Source: Hyphomicrobium sp. (GTDB lineage Bacteria > Pseudomonadota > Alphaproteobacteria > Rhizobiales > Hyphomicrobiaceae). From it: a DNA stretch of 57,315 bases. How positions within the stretch are numbered: the first letter of the stretch is position 1; the number at the start of each line of letters is the position of its first letter. The stretch is from positions 1 to 57,315 of the forward strand of contig JADJVG010000014.1 in NCBI GenBank assembly GCA_016716675.1, written 5' to 3'. The notes beneath the pieces were generated by a model that saw only the letters and a program-made list of their open reading frames with translations, was not told the origin of the DNA and did no database searches. Below are positions 35,446 to 44,538 of this stretch, in pieces. The translations under genes and the position numbers were made by a program.

Positions 35446-36062
35446 TGCGCCTCATAGGTCTCACCGGCTCTATCGGCATGGGCAAATCAACGGCTGCGGC
35501 TCGCTTTCGCCATCACGGCATAGCGGTATTTGACGCGGACGCGGAGGTGCACCGGCTGTATGCGGGTCCGCTGGTCGCAGACATCGAAGCAGCCTTTCCA
35601 GGTACGACCACGCCCGAGGGTGTTGACCGGCGCAAATTATCGGCGGCGTTGCTAGCAGCGCCCGAGCGCTTCAAGGATCTCGAGGCGATCGTGCACCCGC
35701 GCGTGCGCGATGAACAGGCAGCGTTTCTGCATCGAGAATTCCAGCGCGGCGCGGATCTTGCCGTACTTGAAATACCGCTGCTGTTTGAAGCCGGAACGAA
35801 CGAACTCGTTGACGCGACGGTGGTTGTCAGCGCCGATGCCGCCATCCAACGGCAGCGCGTTCTAGGCCGCGATGATATGACGGACGAAAAACTCGACACG
35901 ATTTTACGTCGCCAATGGCCGGACGCCAAAAAGCGCGCTTGCGCTGATTTCATTGTGGACACGAGTGGGTCCATCGCGCACTGCGAAGCCCAAATCGATG
36001 CTATCGTGGCGCAACGCGATATGCTGCCGGCGCGCGCCTATCAGCGCCATTGGGCCAAATAA
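35445..36062 (+). CDS. coaE: Dephospho-CoA kinase
   Basis: A 205-residue kinase for the last step of coenzyme A synthesis. LIGLTGSIGMGKSTAAARF is the P-loop, VFDADAEVHRLY the substrate aspartate motif, HPRVRDEQ and LEIPLLFEAG the core, and VLGRDDMTDEKLDTILRRQ the lid. ATG 35445 is chosen because it overlaps the aroE stop and matches the family start; the frame open upstream is aroE in another phase. Confidence 0.94.
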   Translation: MRLIGLTGSIGMGKSTAAARFRHHGIAVFDADAEVHRLYAGPLVADIEAAFPGTTTPEGVDRRKLSAALLAAPERFKDLEAIVHPRVRDEQAAFLHREFQRGADLAVLEIPLLFEAGTNELVDATVVVSADAAIQRQRVLGRDDMTDEKLDTILRRQWPDAKKRACADFIVDTSGSIAHCEAQIDAIVAQRDMLPARAYQRHWAK

Positions 36063-36082
36063 AACTCGCAAGGATAGAACCG

Positions 36083-36790
36083 GTGCGCGAAGTCATTCTC
36101 GATACCGAAACCACTGGCTTGGATCCGCGTAAGGGCGACCGGCTGGTTGAAATCGGCTGCATCGAAATCGTCAATCGTATTCCGACCGGCCGCGAATATC
36201 ATTGCTTCATCAATCCGGAACGCGATGTGCCGGCCGAGGCGGAAAAAGTGCACGGGCTTTCGACCGACTTCCTCAAAGACAAGCCGCTGTTTCGCAAAGT
36301 GGCGCGCGAATTTCTACAATTCATCGGCGACGATCGACTCGTCATTCATAATGCCCAATTCGATATCGGGTTCTTGAATTTCGAATTGGAGCGCGCCGGT
36401 CTCGGATCGATTGCGATGGATCGCGTCGTCGATACCCTGGCGCTGGCGCGGCGGAAACATCCTGCCGGCCCGAACAATCTCGATGCGCTGTGCAAACGCT
36501 ATGGCATCGATAATTCGAAGCGCACCAAGCACGGCGCGCTTGTTGATAGTTTGCTGCTCGCTGAGGTCTATGTCGAATTGCTCGGCGAGCGCCAGGCTGC
36601 ACTCGGTCTGCAAAGCAATGGTCAGCCGACCGCGGGTTCGGCTCGGCGTGGAAAATCAGTTGCGAAACAGCGTCCGCAGTCCTTGCCGCCGCGCCTCAGC
36701 GGCAACGACATCGCCGATCACCGAGCCTATATCGATAAGCTCGGCGCGAAAGCGATCTGGCTGAAATATTGGCCGCAGAAGCCCGGTTAG
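36083..36790 (+). CDS. dnaQ: DNA polymerase III subunit epsilon (proofreading exonuclease)
   Basis: A 235-residue DEDDh 3'-5' exonuclease. Exo I is ILDTETTGLDP at residues 4-14, Exo II is LVIHNAQFDIGFL, Exo III is KRTKHGALVDSLLLAEVY with the catalytic His and Asp. The C-terminal tail binds the polymerase alpha subunit and has the low-complexity linker usual for DnaQ. The GTG at 36083 follows AAGGAT by 7 bases; an ATG at 36050 would overlap coaE and lacks such a site. The last four bases overlap the 3' end of secB on the other strand. Confidence 0.94.
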   Translation: MREVILDTETTGLDPRKGDRLVEIGCIEIVNRIPTGREYHCFINPERDVPAEAEKVHGLSTDFLKDKPLFRKVAREFLQFIGDDRLVIHNAQFDIGFLNFELERAGLGSIAMDRVVDTLALARRKHPAGPNNLDALCKRYGIDNSKRTKHGALVDSLLLAEVYVELLGERQAALGLQSNGQPTAGSARRGKSVAKQRPQSLPPRLSGNDIADHRAYIDKLGAKAIWLKYWPQKPG

Positions 36791-37302
36791 GCCGTCGCTT
36801 CCGAGGCGCTCTTCAGTTCCTGCTGGCGGCGCATATAGAGCGCTGCGAAATCGATCGGGTCGAGCAGCAGCGGCGGGAAGCCACCTTCGCGCGTGACGTC
36901 AGCCACAAGGCGGCGCAGGAACGGGAAGATGGTGGTCGGACCCGAGATCAGCAGAAACGGCTCAAGCGCCTGTTCCGGCATGCTCTCAATCTTGAACAAT
37001 CCGGCGTAAACTGTTTCGAGCACGTAGATGGTGCCGATGTTGTTGGTCGCGGTCGCTTTGAAGTTGATGGCGCTCTCGAAGATTTCGCCATCGATGCGAT
37101 CGGCGCTGACGTTGACTTCGACCTTCAAGTTCGGCGCGTCGCCGGGGGACGAGATTAACTTGCGTACGATCGGGTTTTCGAACGACAGATCCTTGACGTA
37201 TTGGCTCAGGATCTTCACTTGCATCGGCGGTTGGGCCGTCGCTGCGCCGCTGCCGCTGTTCTTGTTGTTCGACTTATCTGCGCCGTTTGCTTTGTCTGCC
37301 AT
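36787..37302 (-). CDS. secB: Protein-export chaperone SecB
   Basis: A 171-residue cytosolic tetrameric chaperone that keeps preproteins unfolded and hands them to SecA. ILSQYVKDLSFENP is the family start, then VYAGLFKIESMP and LLISGPTTIFPFLRRLVADVTREGG in parts (GPTTIFPFLRRL, VTREGGFPPLLLDPIDF). The first 25 residues are polar and disordered. It is tail-to-tail with dnaQ. Position between dnaQ and fxsA is conserved in Rhizobiales. Confidence 0.96.
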   Translation of the reverse strand: MADKANGADKSNNKNSGSGAATAQPPMQVKILSQYVKDLSFENPIVRKLISSPGDAPNLKVEVNVSADRIDGEIFESAINFKATATNNIGTIYVLETVYAGLFKIESMPEQALEPFLLISGPTTIFPFLRRLVADVTREGGFPPLLLDPIDFAALYMRRQQELKSASEATA

Positions 37303-37441
37303 GACCGTTCCATTCCGATGATGATTGTGGCGCCAGCTTAAAGCCGAACGTCGTGACTAGGAAATGTTATGAGCGCGGTCGCTATCACGCTCATTGCCGC
37401 CGTGCAATGCAGACCGTCCGGCATACTCAACGATCCTCCGT

Positions 37442-38020
37442 CTATTTCGAAGCGCGGCGGGACGGTTTATGCGCAACATCACGGCGTTCGGCGACCGGGG
37501 CCTCGCTGACCCTCTCATACTCGCCCTCGATCGTTACGCCGTCCGCCATGGTTCTGTCCCGGTCGGCGTCAAACGGCCCGTCCGGCTCGCGATCGCTGTC
37601 GCGTTGCGGCGGGGGGCGGAAAACCGTCTCGTCCATGGTGGTGAACGTTGTGAATGCAAAAAAGCGCGGGAACACGTGCTTGATCAGCGCCGAGCGGATG
37701 GCCGGGATCAGCAGAATGAGGCCGATACCGTCGGAAATGAGGCCTGGAAATATCAGCAACAGACCGGCGGTGATCTGCAGCAGGCCATCGAGCAACGGGT
37801 TGAAGCCTCTGCCACCGGTATCGAGCTGCTGGCGGGCTTTGGTGAGAACGGCGAACCCTGTTCGGCGAATGACGGCACTGCCGAGCAATGCCGATGCGAC
37901 CACCAGCAACGCCAGTTTCCAGAAGCCTAATGCCTGTCCGGCACGGATCAGCAAGCCGATTTCGAGGATCGGAAACGCCAGGAAACCTAAAACTGCTGCT
38001 AATCGGATGGGGTGTACCAT
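37442..38020 (-). CDS. fxsA: FxsA family membrane protein
   Basis: A 192-residue inner-membrane protein with about three or four hydrophobic segments: LAAVLGFLAFPILEIGLLI, FWKLALLVVASALLGS, LLQITAGLLLIFPGLISDG and IGLILLIPAIRSAL. FPGLISDGIGL and the FxsA core are clear. E. coli FxsA overproduction eases F-plasmid exclusion of phage T7; the normal role is unknown. The C-terminal 55 residues are polar. ATG 38020 fits the family; the frame stays open upstream to 38248 without conserved sequence. Confidence 0.9.
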   Translation of the reverse strand: MVHPIRLAAVLGFLAFPILEIGLLIRAGQALGFWKLALLVVASALLGSAVIRRTGFAVLTKARQQLDTGGRGFNPLLDGLLQITAGLLLIFPGLISDGIGLILLIPAIRSALIKHVFPRFFAFTTFTTMDETVFRPPPQRDSDREPDGPFDADRDRTMADGVTIEGEYERVSEAPVAERRDVAHKPSRRASK

Positions 38021-38273
38021 GTTCCAACGCCGGGAAAGGTGGTATCTTAACGCCATGGCCGCCGGGTGCCAAACCCTGCTTTGGGGTTCATCCAGCCCAA
38101 ATTCGTGACATTGCCGAGGAAGACGGTGTCTGCTTTTGTGGTCGCGGGTCGTGCATTGGGCCAATAAATGACTTATGTCTTCAATATGCGCCGCACCGCT
38201 CTTACATAAGAGGAAGTTCGGACCGGATGTCGCCAAGGCGCCGGTCATGCGGCGCCGTTGGAAAGCACACAGG

Positions 38274-39023
38274 ATGAATGGTCAGATCGATCTCATTACG
38301 CTCATTTCATTGATTGTTGCCGCGGTCGCGATCTTCAAGTTGCGGAGTGTCCTTGGACAGCGCACGGACGAAGATGAAAACCGTGTCGAGCGGCTAAAGG
38401 CCCGTGAGCGTGAGGCCCAGAAGGCACAAGGCGCCACCACCAGCGGAGACGTGATTACGTTGCCGCGCCGCCCGCGCGACGATGGATCGGCGGCCCCGGC
38501 TGTCGAACCGGTGGAAGATGCCGATGCCCGCATCAAGGCGTTTCCGGCCATCGACCCGTCGGTCACCGCAGGGCTACTGACGGTTGCCAAGCAGGACCCG
38601 GCGCTTGATCCCGAGGCGTTCGTCAAGGGCGCAGGCATGGCTTACGAAATGATCGTCTCGGCGTTTGCCTCGGGGGATCGCAAGACCCTCAAGGATCTGC
38701 TGACGCGTGACGTCTATGACGGTTTTGTTACCGCAATCGCTGACCGCGAACAGCGCGGCGAGAAGATCGAGCAGCAATTTGTCGGCATCAAGCGTGCCGA
38801 TATCATCGAAGCCGAGCTGAAGGGCGGCATGGCCTATTTAACGGTGCGCTTCGTCAGCGAGCTGCTGACCTCGACGCGCGATAAGGCCGGCGCGGTCATC
38901 AGCGGCGATCCGCTGAAGATTACCGATGTCACCGATATCTGGACCTTCAGCCGTGACGTGTCGACGGCGCGCGCGCGCAGCGATCTCAACTGGAGATTGG
39001 AAGAGACACAATCGCCGAATTAG
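38274..39023 (+). CDS. timA: Tim44-like domain protein TimA
   Basis: A 249-residue membrane-anchored protein. After LITLISLIVAAVAIFKLRSVLG, a single N-terminal anchor, and a polar linker with NRVERLKAREREAQKAQG, the Tim44-like domain runs from about residue 95 (KAFPAIDPSVTAGLL) to the end, with DVTDIWTFSRDVSTARARSD as the closing signature. The mitochondrial relative tethers the import motor; in alphaproteobacteria TimA is a cell-envelope protein whose role is little known. ATG 38274 starts immediately before the anchor. It is divergent from fxsA; the 253-bp gap shows no other gene. Confidence 0.88.
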   Translation: MNGQIDLITLISLIVAAVAIFKLRSVLGQRTDEDENRVERLKAREREAQKAQGATTSGDVITLPRRPRDDGSAAPAVEPVEDADARIKAFPAIDPSVTAGLLTVAKQDPALDPEAFVKGAGMAYEMIVSAFASGDRKTLKDLLTRDVYDGFVTAIADREQRGEKIEQQFVGIKRADIIEAELKGGMAYLTVRFVSELLTSTRDKAGAVISGDPLKITDVTDIWTFSRDVSTARARSDLNWRLEETQSPN

Positions 39024-39179
39024 GTCACTCTGCCGACCGCCGGACCCTGCGAAGGGTTGCGGCGGCGCAGGTGTTTGTGCCGAAACGCCTTACACGGGGA
39101 AACGGCGCCACGGGGAAACGCCGCGCGGTTGAAGGCACATGAGCTAAGGCACATGTTTTAAGGCTCCGGGGGGCGCCTT

Positions 39180-40478
39180 ATGAGGGTATTTTCAGAGCCT
39201 GTTCAATACGTTAAGCAGGGTCTCCGCGGTTGTGCGGCAGGCCTCGTTGCCGGCCTGGTTGCTGGTCTGCTGCTTGCGCAAGCGGTGCAGGCAGGGTCAT
39301 CTGTGGCCATCATCACGCCTGCCAAGCCGACCGGTGAACCGATGCCGTCCCCCCAATTCACTTATGCCGCCGCGACCTTTGCCGACCTTCCTGGTTGGGA
39401 CGAGGACGATCATCTGGCGGCATGGAAGGCCTTTCTGGCGTCCTGCACGCCGGTGCTCACCGCGGCGCGGGGTGGCGCCAAAGCCGGACCAACACCGCAA
39501 GCGCTGCTCGACGTTTGTGAGCTTGCGCTGCTGACACAAGCGGCTGGCGGCAAGCAGACCAAGGCCGGTGCGCGGGCATTCTTTGAAAGCTATTTCACGC
39601 CGCATAGTGTGCAACACGGCGCTACCGAGGGGCTGCTAACCGGGTACTACGAGCCGTTGGTGCAGGGGTCGCGCCAGCCTGGTGACGGCTTCACGACGCC
39701 GATTTACAAACGGCCGCCAGACCTCGTGAACGTGGTGGCGGAAAGCGAACGCGGCGCCAAGAGCGCGCAGTTCACGCATATGCGCAAGACCGAAGACGGG
39801 CTCGTGCCCTATCTGACGCGCGCCGAGATCGAGCAAGGCGCGCTCAAGGGGCAACACCTTGAACTGATGTATTTCCGCGACCCGGTCGATGTGTTCTTCA
39901 TGCAGATCCAGGGGTCGGCGCGCATCGCGCTGCCTGACGGCACGAAGGTTCGCATCACTTACGACGGCAAGAACGGCTACCCGTACACGTCGGTCGGTCG
40001 CATGTTGATCGATGATGGGTCATTCACGCCGGAAAAGATGTCATTGAAGGCGCTGACGTCGTGGCTCAAGGCCGATCGCAAGCGCGGCGAACAGGCGATG
40101 TGGCAGAACAAGTCGTATGTGTTCTTCCGCGAGTTGCAGGGCGCGGAGTCTGAAGGTGCGATGGGCGTGCTTAAAATCGCGCTGCAGCCGGGCCGCAGCC
40201 TCGCGGTCGATACAGCCTTTCACAGCATCGGCATGCCGATTTATGTGTCGTCTCCGGCGCTCACCCATGCGTCCACGAACGCGAGCGGCTTCGCACGGTT
40301 GATGGTGGCGCACGATGTCGGCTCTGCCATCAAAGGCCCTGAGCGCGGTGACATCTTTTTCGGCTCGGGCGATAAGGCCGGGCGCACGGCGGGCGTGACC
40401 AAACATCCGGGCCAGTTCTTCGTGTTGTTGCCGTCGGCGGCCCGCGGTGAGCAGATGATTGTGAGACAGCGGCCGTGA
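39180..40478 (+). CDS. mltA: Membrane-bound lytic murein transglycosylase A
   Basis: A 432-residue peptidoglycan-cleaving enzyme. The N-terminal export signal has the hydrophobic stretch GLVAGLVAGLLLAQAVQAG. The MltA barrel shows GLLTGYYEPLVQGSRQ, PIYKRPPDLV, RAEIEQGAL and FFMQIQGSARIALPDG; the 3D domain with its catalytic aspartates ends it, GSAIKGPERGDIFFGSGDKAG. No lipobox cysteine is seen, so it may not be a lipoprotein. The stop overlaps the GTG start of the smr gene. Confidence 0.93.
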   Translation: MRVFSEPVQYVKQGLRGCAAGLVAGLVAGLLLAQAVQAGSSVAIITPAKPTGEPMPSPQFTYAAATFADLPGWDEDDHLAAWKAFLASCTPVLTAARGGAKAGPTPQALLDVCELALLTQAAGGKQTKAGARAFFESYFTPHSVQHGATEGLLTGYYEPLVQGSRQPGDGFTTPIYKRPPDLVNVVAESERGAKSAQFTHMRKTEDGLVPYLTRAEIEQGALKGQHLELMYFRDPVDVFFMQIQGSARIALPDGTKVRITYDGKNGYPYTSVGRMLIDDGSFTPEKMSLKALTSWLKADRKRGEQAMWQNKSYVFFRELQGAESEGAMGVLKIALQPGRSLAVDTAFHSIGMPIYVSSPALTHASTNASGFARLMVAHDVGSAIKGPERGDIFFGSGDKAGRTAGVTKHPGQFFVLLPSAARGEQMIVRQRP

Positions 40479-41110
40479 AAAAGCCGGCGGCAAAAGGTGG
40501 GCGCAAGCACCTCCACGATGATGACCACGACGTCTGGAGCCACACGGCGCAGTCGATCGAGCCGCTCAAGAAAGCCAAGGGCCGGCACCATCCGGCAGCC
40601 GAACGCGCCGCCGAGATGACGCCGCCCGCCGCCGCAAAACACGCCGCAGAACCTGCGAAATCGAAGCCAGACAAAGCCGCGTCCGGTAAGGGCGGCGCCG
40701 CCACAAGCGCCAAACCGAAAGCGGTTCCCGCGCCGCCGCCGATCGCAACCTTCGACCGCAAGAAGGTGCGCAAGATCCGCTCGGGTCAGGTCGAAATCGA
40801 AGCGCGCATCGATCTGCACGGCATGCGCCAGGACGAGGCGCACAGTGCGCTTGTGCGGTTTCTGCTGCGTTGTCAGAGCAAAGAGCAGCGCTGGGTGCTG
40901 GTCATCACCGGCAAAGGCAAACTAACCGACAGCGATCCGCACGCGCCGTTTGATCTGACGCGGCCACGCGAACGCGGCGTGTTGAAACGCAATGTGCCGC
41001 GCTGGCTGGATGAACCGGAGTTGCGCCACCTCGTGGTCAGCTACACCACGGCTGCCATTCAACACGGCGGCGAGGGCGCGCTGTACATTCATCTGCGCAA
41101 GCGCGGTTGA
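40475..41110 (+). CDS. Smr/MutS2-type domain protein
   Basis: A 211-residue protein with a long Lys/Ala/Pro-rich N-terminus (residues 1-100) and a C-terminal Smr domain: EARIDLHGMRQDEAHSALVRFL carries the DLHG motif and VLVITGKGK the GxGxx loop. Smr domains are small endonuclease-like RNA or DNA binders; the target of these alphaproteobacterial proteins is unknown. The GTG start overlaps the mltA stop (GTGA), so both are coupled. Confidence 0.88.
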   Translation: MKKPAAKGGRKHLHDDDHDVWSHTAQSIEPLKKAKGRHHPAAERAAEMTPPAAAKHAAEPAKSKPDKAASGKGGAATSAKPKAVPAPPPIATFDRKKVRKIRSGQVEIEARIDLHGMRQDEAHSALVRFLLRCQSKEQRWVLVITGKGKLTDSDPHAPFDLTRPRERGVLKRNVPRWLDEPELRHLVVSYTTAAIQHGGEGALYIHLRKRG

Positions 41111-41149
41111 CCGCGTATCAGCACCAGAACGCAGGCTGAGATAACCGCG

Positions 41150-41680
41150 TCACGGTCCGCCTTCGCCGATGGGGCGATCGGCAAAGCGCGCCAGCGATTT
41201 CACCCGGTCGTACATCACGATGGCGCCGGCCATGGCGACGTTGACGCAAAAGTGCGTCGGAATTTTCACTGTGTAGTCGCAGCGCGCGATCAGTTCCGGC
41301 GACAGCGACCCGGCTTCCGGGCCAAGTACATAAGCGGCGCGTAACGGATGGCGAAAGCTCGGCAGGTCGATGGCCGTGTCGAGCAATTCAACGCCGACCA
41401 GCTTGCAGCCCTCGGGCAGCGCCATTTCATCGAGCGATGACCAGTTGTAATGCGGCATGTGGAGCTGACTTTTCGACGTATCGGCGTGGGCTTCCAGTGC
41501 CCGATAGGTCGCGCCGACCGTAAACGTGAAGCTGGCGCCGAAGCCGTGTGCCGAGCGCATCAGGTTGCCGAGGTTCAAGGATTTCGACATGCGTTCCGCG
41601 CCGATCGCGAAATAGCCCTTGGGCAATGGCGGCCAGGCGGCGCTGGTGCGGGGGGTGGGGCCTGATTTGGTGCGGGACAT
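41150..41680 (-). CDS. SpoU/TrmH-family RNA methyltransferase
   Basis: A 176-residue SPOUT-fold enzyme. SLNLGNLMRSAHGFGA (motif 1 with NxGNxxRSA), AAYVLGPEAGSLSPELIARCD (motif 2, shown as AAYVLGPEAGSLSP) and VNVAMAGAIVMYDR (motif 3) form the SAM-binding knot. Family members methylate the 2'-OH of tRNA or rRNA; the target here cannot be named. It is divergent from the quinone oxidoreductase gene. Confidence 0.88.
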   Translation of the reverse strand: MSRTKSGPTPRTSAAWPPLPKGYFAIGAERMSKSLNLGNLMRSAHGFGASFTFTVGATYRALEAHADTSKSQLHMPHYNWSSLDEMALPEGCKLVGVELLDTAIDLPSFRHPLRAAYVLGPEAGSLSPELIARCDYTVKIPTHFCVNVAMAGAIVMYDRVKSLARFADRPIGEGGP

Positions 41681-41803
41681 GATGCCGGGCTCGCTTCTTG
41701 ACGCTGTTGGCGGTATTGCCGCCGGGCGTTACACACGGTCATTAAAATGGATGCCGCGCCGATGTGCGTGCGGCGGCAGCGGAACGTCTAGCGGGGTTGT
41801 TAC

Positions 41804-42778
41804 ATGAAGGCGGCGATATGCAAGAGCCTCGATGGGCCGCAGGGCCTGACGGTCGAGGATGTCGCTGAGCCGCCGCTATTGGCCGGTCACGCGCTGGTGC
41901 GGGTCAAGGCGGTCGGACTGAACTTCGCCGACACGCTGATCACGCGTGGAAAATATCAGTTTAAGCCGGATTTGCCGTTTTCGCCGGGCGCCGAGGTTGC
42001 CGGCGTGATCGAGGCCATTGGGGCCGGCGTTAGCGGCTTCAGCGCCGGGCAGCGGGTGATGGCCTACGTCAATTGGGGCGGCGCCGCCGAAAAAGTCGGC
42101 GTCGATGCCGGCGCGCTGGTGCCGTTGCCGGATGCGGTGCCCTTTGGCGTCGCAGCCGGACTTTCCGTCACCTACGGCACGGCGATGCACGGCCTGAAAG
42201 ATCGCGGCCGGCTTGCCGCGGGCGAAACCGTGGTGGTGACGGGTGCCGCGGGTGGCGCCGGTCAAGCGGCCGTTGAAATTGCCAAGCTCATGGGCGCACG
42301 CGTGATTGCGGTCGCTTCATCGCCGGATAAGTTGCAGATCGCAGCTGAGGCAGGCGCCGATGACGGCATCGCGTTTCCTGGCACGGATTTGAAAGACGCC
42401 GTGCGTGCGCTGACCAATGGCCGCGGCGCCGATGTTGTTTACGATTGCATCGGCGGAGACGCTGCCGAGCCGCTGGTTAGAGCACTCGCCTGGAAAGGGC
42501 GGTTTCTGGTGGTCGGCTTTGCAAGCGGCGAAATTCCGAAGATCCCGCTCAATCTGCTGTTGCTGAAGGGGGCCGAGGTCTCCGGCGTGTTCTGGGGTGA
42601 AGCCGTGCGCCGCGAACCCGCGGGCCATCGGGCGGCCATGCAACAGGTGCTGGCCTGGGTCGCGGATGGCCAGTTACGGCCGAAAACCCACGCAACTTTT
42701 GCGCTCGACCGGATTGTAGATGCCCTTGCCGTTCTCGATCGCCGCGAAGCCCAGGGCAAAGTGATTGTCGAAATTTGA
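41804..42778 (+). CDS. NADPH:quinone oxidoreductase, zinc-independent MDR family
   Basis: A 324-residue medium-chain dehydrogenase/reductase. The GroES-like half has GLNFADTLITRGKYQ and PGAEVAGVIEAIGAGVSGF; the Rossmann half has VVTGAAGGAGQAAVEIAKLMGA (quinone oxidoreductase form AAGGAGQAAVEIAK). The cysteines that would bind zinc are absent, as in QOR/zeta-crystallin types. The true substrate, a quinone or an enal or enone, is open. It is monocistronic. Confidence 0.88.
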   Translation: MKAAICKSLDGPQGLTVEDVAEPPLLAGHALVRVKAVGLNFADTLITRGKYQFKPDLPFSPGAEVAGVIEAIGAGVSGFSAGQRVMAYVNWGGAAEKVGVDAGALVPLPDAVPFGVAAGLSVTYGTAMHGLKDRGRLAAGETVVVTGAAGGAGQAAVEIAKLMGARVIAVASSPDKLQIAAEAGADDGIAFPGTDLKDAVRALTNGRGADVVYDCIGGDAAEPLVRALAWKGRFLVVGFASGEIPKIPLNLLLLKGAEVSGVFWGEAVRREPAGHRAAMQQVLAWVADGQLRPKTHATFALDRIVDALAVLDRREAQGKVIVEI

Positions 42779-42898
42779 CAGGCTGCGCGCCGCGCCGGCC
42801 GGCTAAGTGTTCGCTCTTTAGCGAATATTTGCGAAATGGTGGGCATAAACGGCTGCAACCGGCTGAACCGCCGGCTGGTTGTTGTCGAGTAGTTTGTA

Positions 42899-43924
42899 AT
42901 GCGTTTTCTGACAGCATTTTTTAGCGGGGCCGCAGGGCTGTGCGTTATCCTAGCCGCAATCCCGGCCGCTGAGGCGCAATCGGTGTTTCAGAAGCTGTTC
43001 GGCTTCGCCAGTGAACCCGCGCCACAGGCTGTGCCGCAGCCGCAAGTCCGCCAGGTCATTCCACCCGCCCGCCTGCGCAGCCACCGCCGCTGGCGTTCTG
43101 ATGCCTCACGCGCCGGGCGCGCGGAAACCGGACCGTCCGACGCCAACGGGCCCTACAAGACCGTGTGCGTGCGCGCTTGTGACGGATTCTATTTTCCGAT
43201 CCGGCACAACGCCCGCCGCCGCAACTTCGACAGCGACGTCAAATCGTGCCGCAACGCCTGCGGCGACGATGGCAAACTTTTCTATTATCCACTGCGTGGT
43301 CCGCAGGGACCCGAGGCGATGGTGGATCTCGCCGGCCGCAAGTATAGCGACCTTCCGAAAGCCTTTGCTTATCGCAAAGCGCTCGTCCAGGGCTGCACCT
43401 GTAAACCAGCGCCCTGGTCGTATGAAGAGGCGGCGCGGCATCAATCGTATGCCGATCAGGAAGCCATCGAACTCGAGAAGGACAAAGCGTTCTTAAAGGC
43501 GCGCGCGTTGGCCGCTGCCAAAGCCAAAGGCGCTGTCGCGGCAGCTGACGATAGCAGCGCACCGGCGCCTGTTGCCGACGCGGGCAATGGTGACGGCGAC
43601 GATAGCGCCTCCGCCAGCGCGGCACCTGACGCACCGATCAATGACGTTTCCGAAAGTCATGCGGGGCGCCTCGAAGTCTCTTCCGCAATCAAGGCCGACT
43701 TCCGCGATAGTGCTGTAACGACGGCCTTTGATGGGGCGCCGACGGTAGCGGCCGACACGCAGCCGGCACGGCGTTTCGAACGGGCTTCCGCTCCACGCAC
43801 CATCACGCGCAGCCGCCCGCCGGTTGCCGCACAGCGCGCAACCGTCAAGGCTTTCTCGCGGCGGCCGCCGGTGCGTTTGCCGCCGAAACAATCGGTAGGT
43901 TTGCTCAGTCTCTTCGGCGAGTGA
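42899..43924 (+). CDS. DUF2865 domain secreted protein
   Basis: A 341-residue protein with a signal peptide (FLTAFFSGAAGLCVILAAIPAAEA). The DUF2865 core follows: KTVCVRACDGFYFPIRHN, CRNACGDDGKLFYYPLRG and LVQGCTCKPAPWSYEE, with six cysteines that probably form disulfides in the periplasm. The C-terminal half is Ala/Arg/Pro-rich and probably disordered. The family is nearly confined to Rhizobiales and its role is unknown. It is tail-to-tail with thpR. Confidence 0.88.
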   Translation: MRFLTAFFSGAAGLCVILAAIPAAEAQSVFQKLFGFASEPAPQAVPQPQVRQVIPPARLRSHRRWRSDASRAGRAETGPSDANGPYKTVCVRACDGFYFPIRHNARRRNFDSDVKSCRNACGDDGKLFYYPLRGPQGPEAMVDLAGRKYSDLPKAFAYRKALVQGCTCKPAPWSYEEAARHQSYADQEAIELEKDKAFLKARALAAAKAKGAVAAADDSSAPAPVADAGNGDGDDSASASAAPDAPINDVSESHAGRLEVSSAIKADFRDSAVTTAFDGAPTVAADTQPARRFERASAPRTITRSRPPVAAQRATVKAFSRRPPVRLPPKQSVGLLSLFGE

Positions 43925-43945
43925 ACAATCGCGCCCGAGCGCCGC

Positions 43946-44518
43946 TCACCAGATAGCTTCGCTGTCGTCACCGATATAGACGCCGCCGCGCAGCGGAAAT
44001 CTGTCTTCGATGGCGTAGGGCCCGCCGCCGACGGATGGCTTGGATGACATCAGCACGGCTTGCGCCACGAAGAACGGTTCCGAGCGATAGCCGCTGTAGC
44101 GCGTTAGAAAGCGCGCCACGGCTTCTGGGTTCGATCCGCTCAAGCGCGCCAGGGTAATGTGCGGTTTGAATTCGCGTTTGTCAGGCGGCAGGCCGGCATT
44201 ACGTGCGGCTTTTTCGTGGGCGCGCGCCAGATGATCCAAGCCGGCGCACGGTTCAACACCCGCCCAAATGGCGCGTGGATCGTTGCCACCAAAAGCGCCG
44301 AGACCGCTGACCGTCACTTCAAACGCATCGACCTCAATGGAGGCGAGATTGGCAATGAATTCGCGCGCCAGCACGTTGTCGATGTCGCCTGCGAACCGCA
44401 ACGTCAGATGGTAGTTTTCGCGTTGGATCCAGCGGGCGCCGGGCAGCGGTTGATGCAGGCTATAGAGTTCCTCGCGGATCTCGTCGGGAACTTCGATGGC
44501 AGTGAACAGGCGGGGCAT
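43946..44518 (-). CDS. thpR: RNA 2',3'-cyclic phosphodiesterase (2'-5' RNA ligase family)
   Basis: A 190-residue 2H phosphoesterase. The paired catalytic motifs HLTLRF (ENYHLTLRFAGDI) and HITLAR (EFKPHITLARL) are about 80 residues apart, as expected. It acts on RNA or tRNA 2',3'-cyclic phosphates. ATG 44518 (MPRLFTAIEVP) is preceded by GGAGGG at good spacing; a start at 44542 would lie inside the tesA stop region. Confidence 0.92.
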   Translation of the reverse strand: MPRLFTAIEVPDEIREELYSLHQPLPGARWIQRENYHLTLRFAGDIDNVLAREFIANLASIEVDAFEVTVSGLGAFGGNDPRAIWAGVEPCAGLDHLARAHEKAARNAGLPPDKREFKPHITLARLSGSNPEAVARFLTRYSGYRSEPFFVAQAVLMSSKPSVGGGPYAIEDRFPLRGGVYIGDDSEAIW

Positions 44519-44538
44519 GCGCCACCCTCCTTCGCATT

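Noticed and set aside
34907..35533. Reading aroE as a complete 208-residue gene
   Set aside because: After about residue 110 the frame leaves family sequence and enters the out-of-frame strand of aroE and coaE; the true C-terminus is in another frame ending at 35445.
37369..37394. ATGAGCG/CGCTCAT hairpin after fxsA as a terminator
   Set aside because: Seven pairs with a 12-base loop and no U tract on either strand; too weak to annotate.
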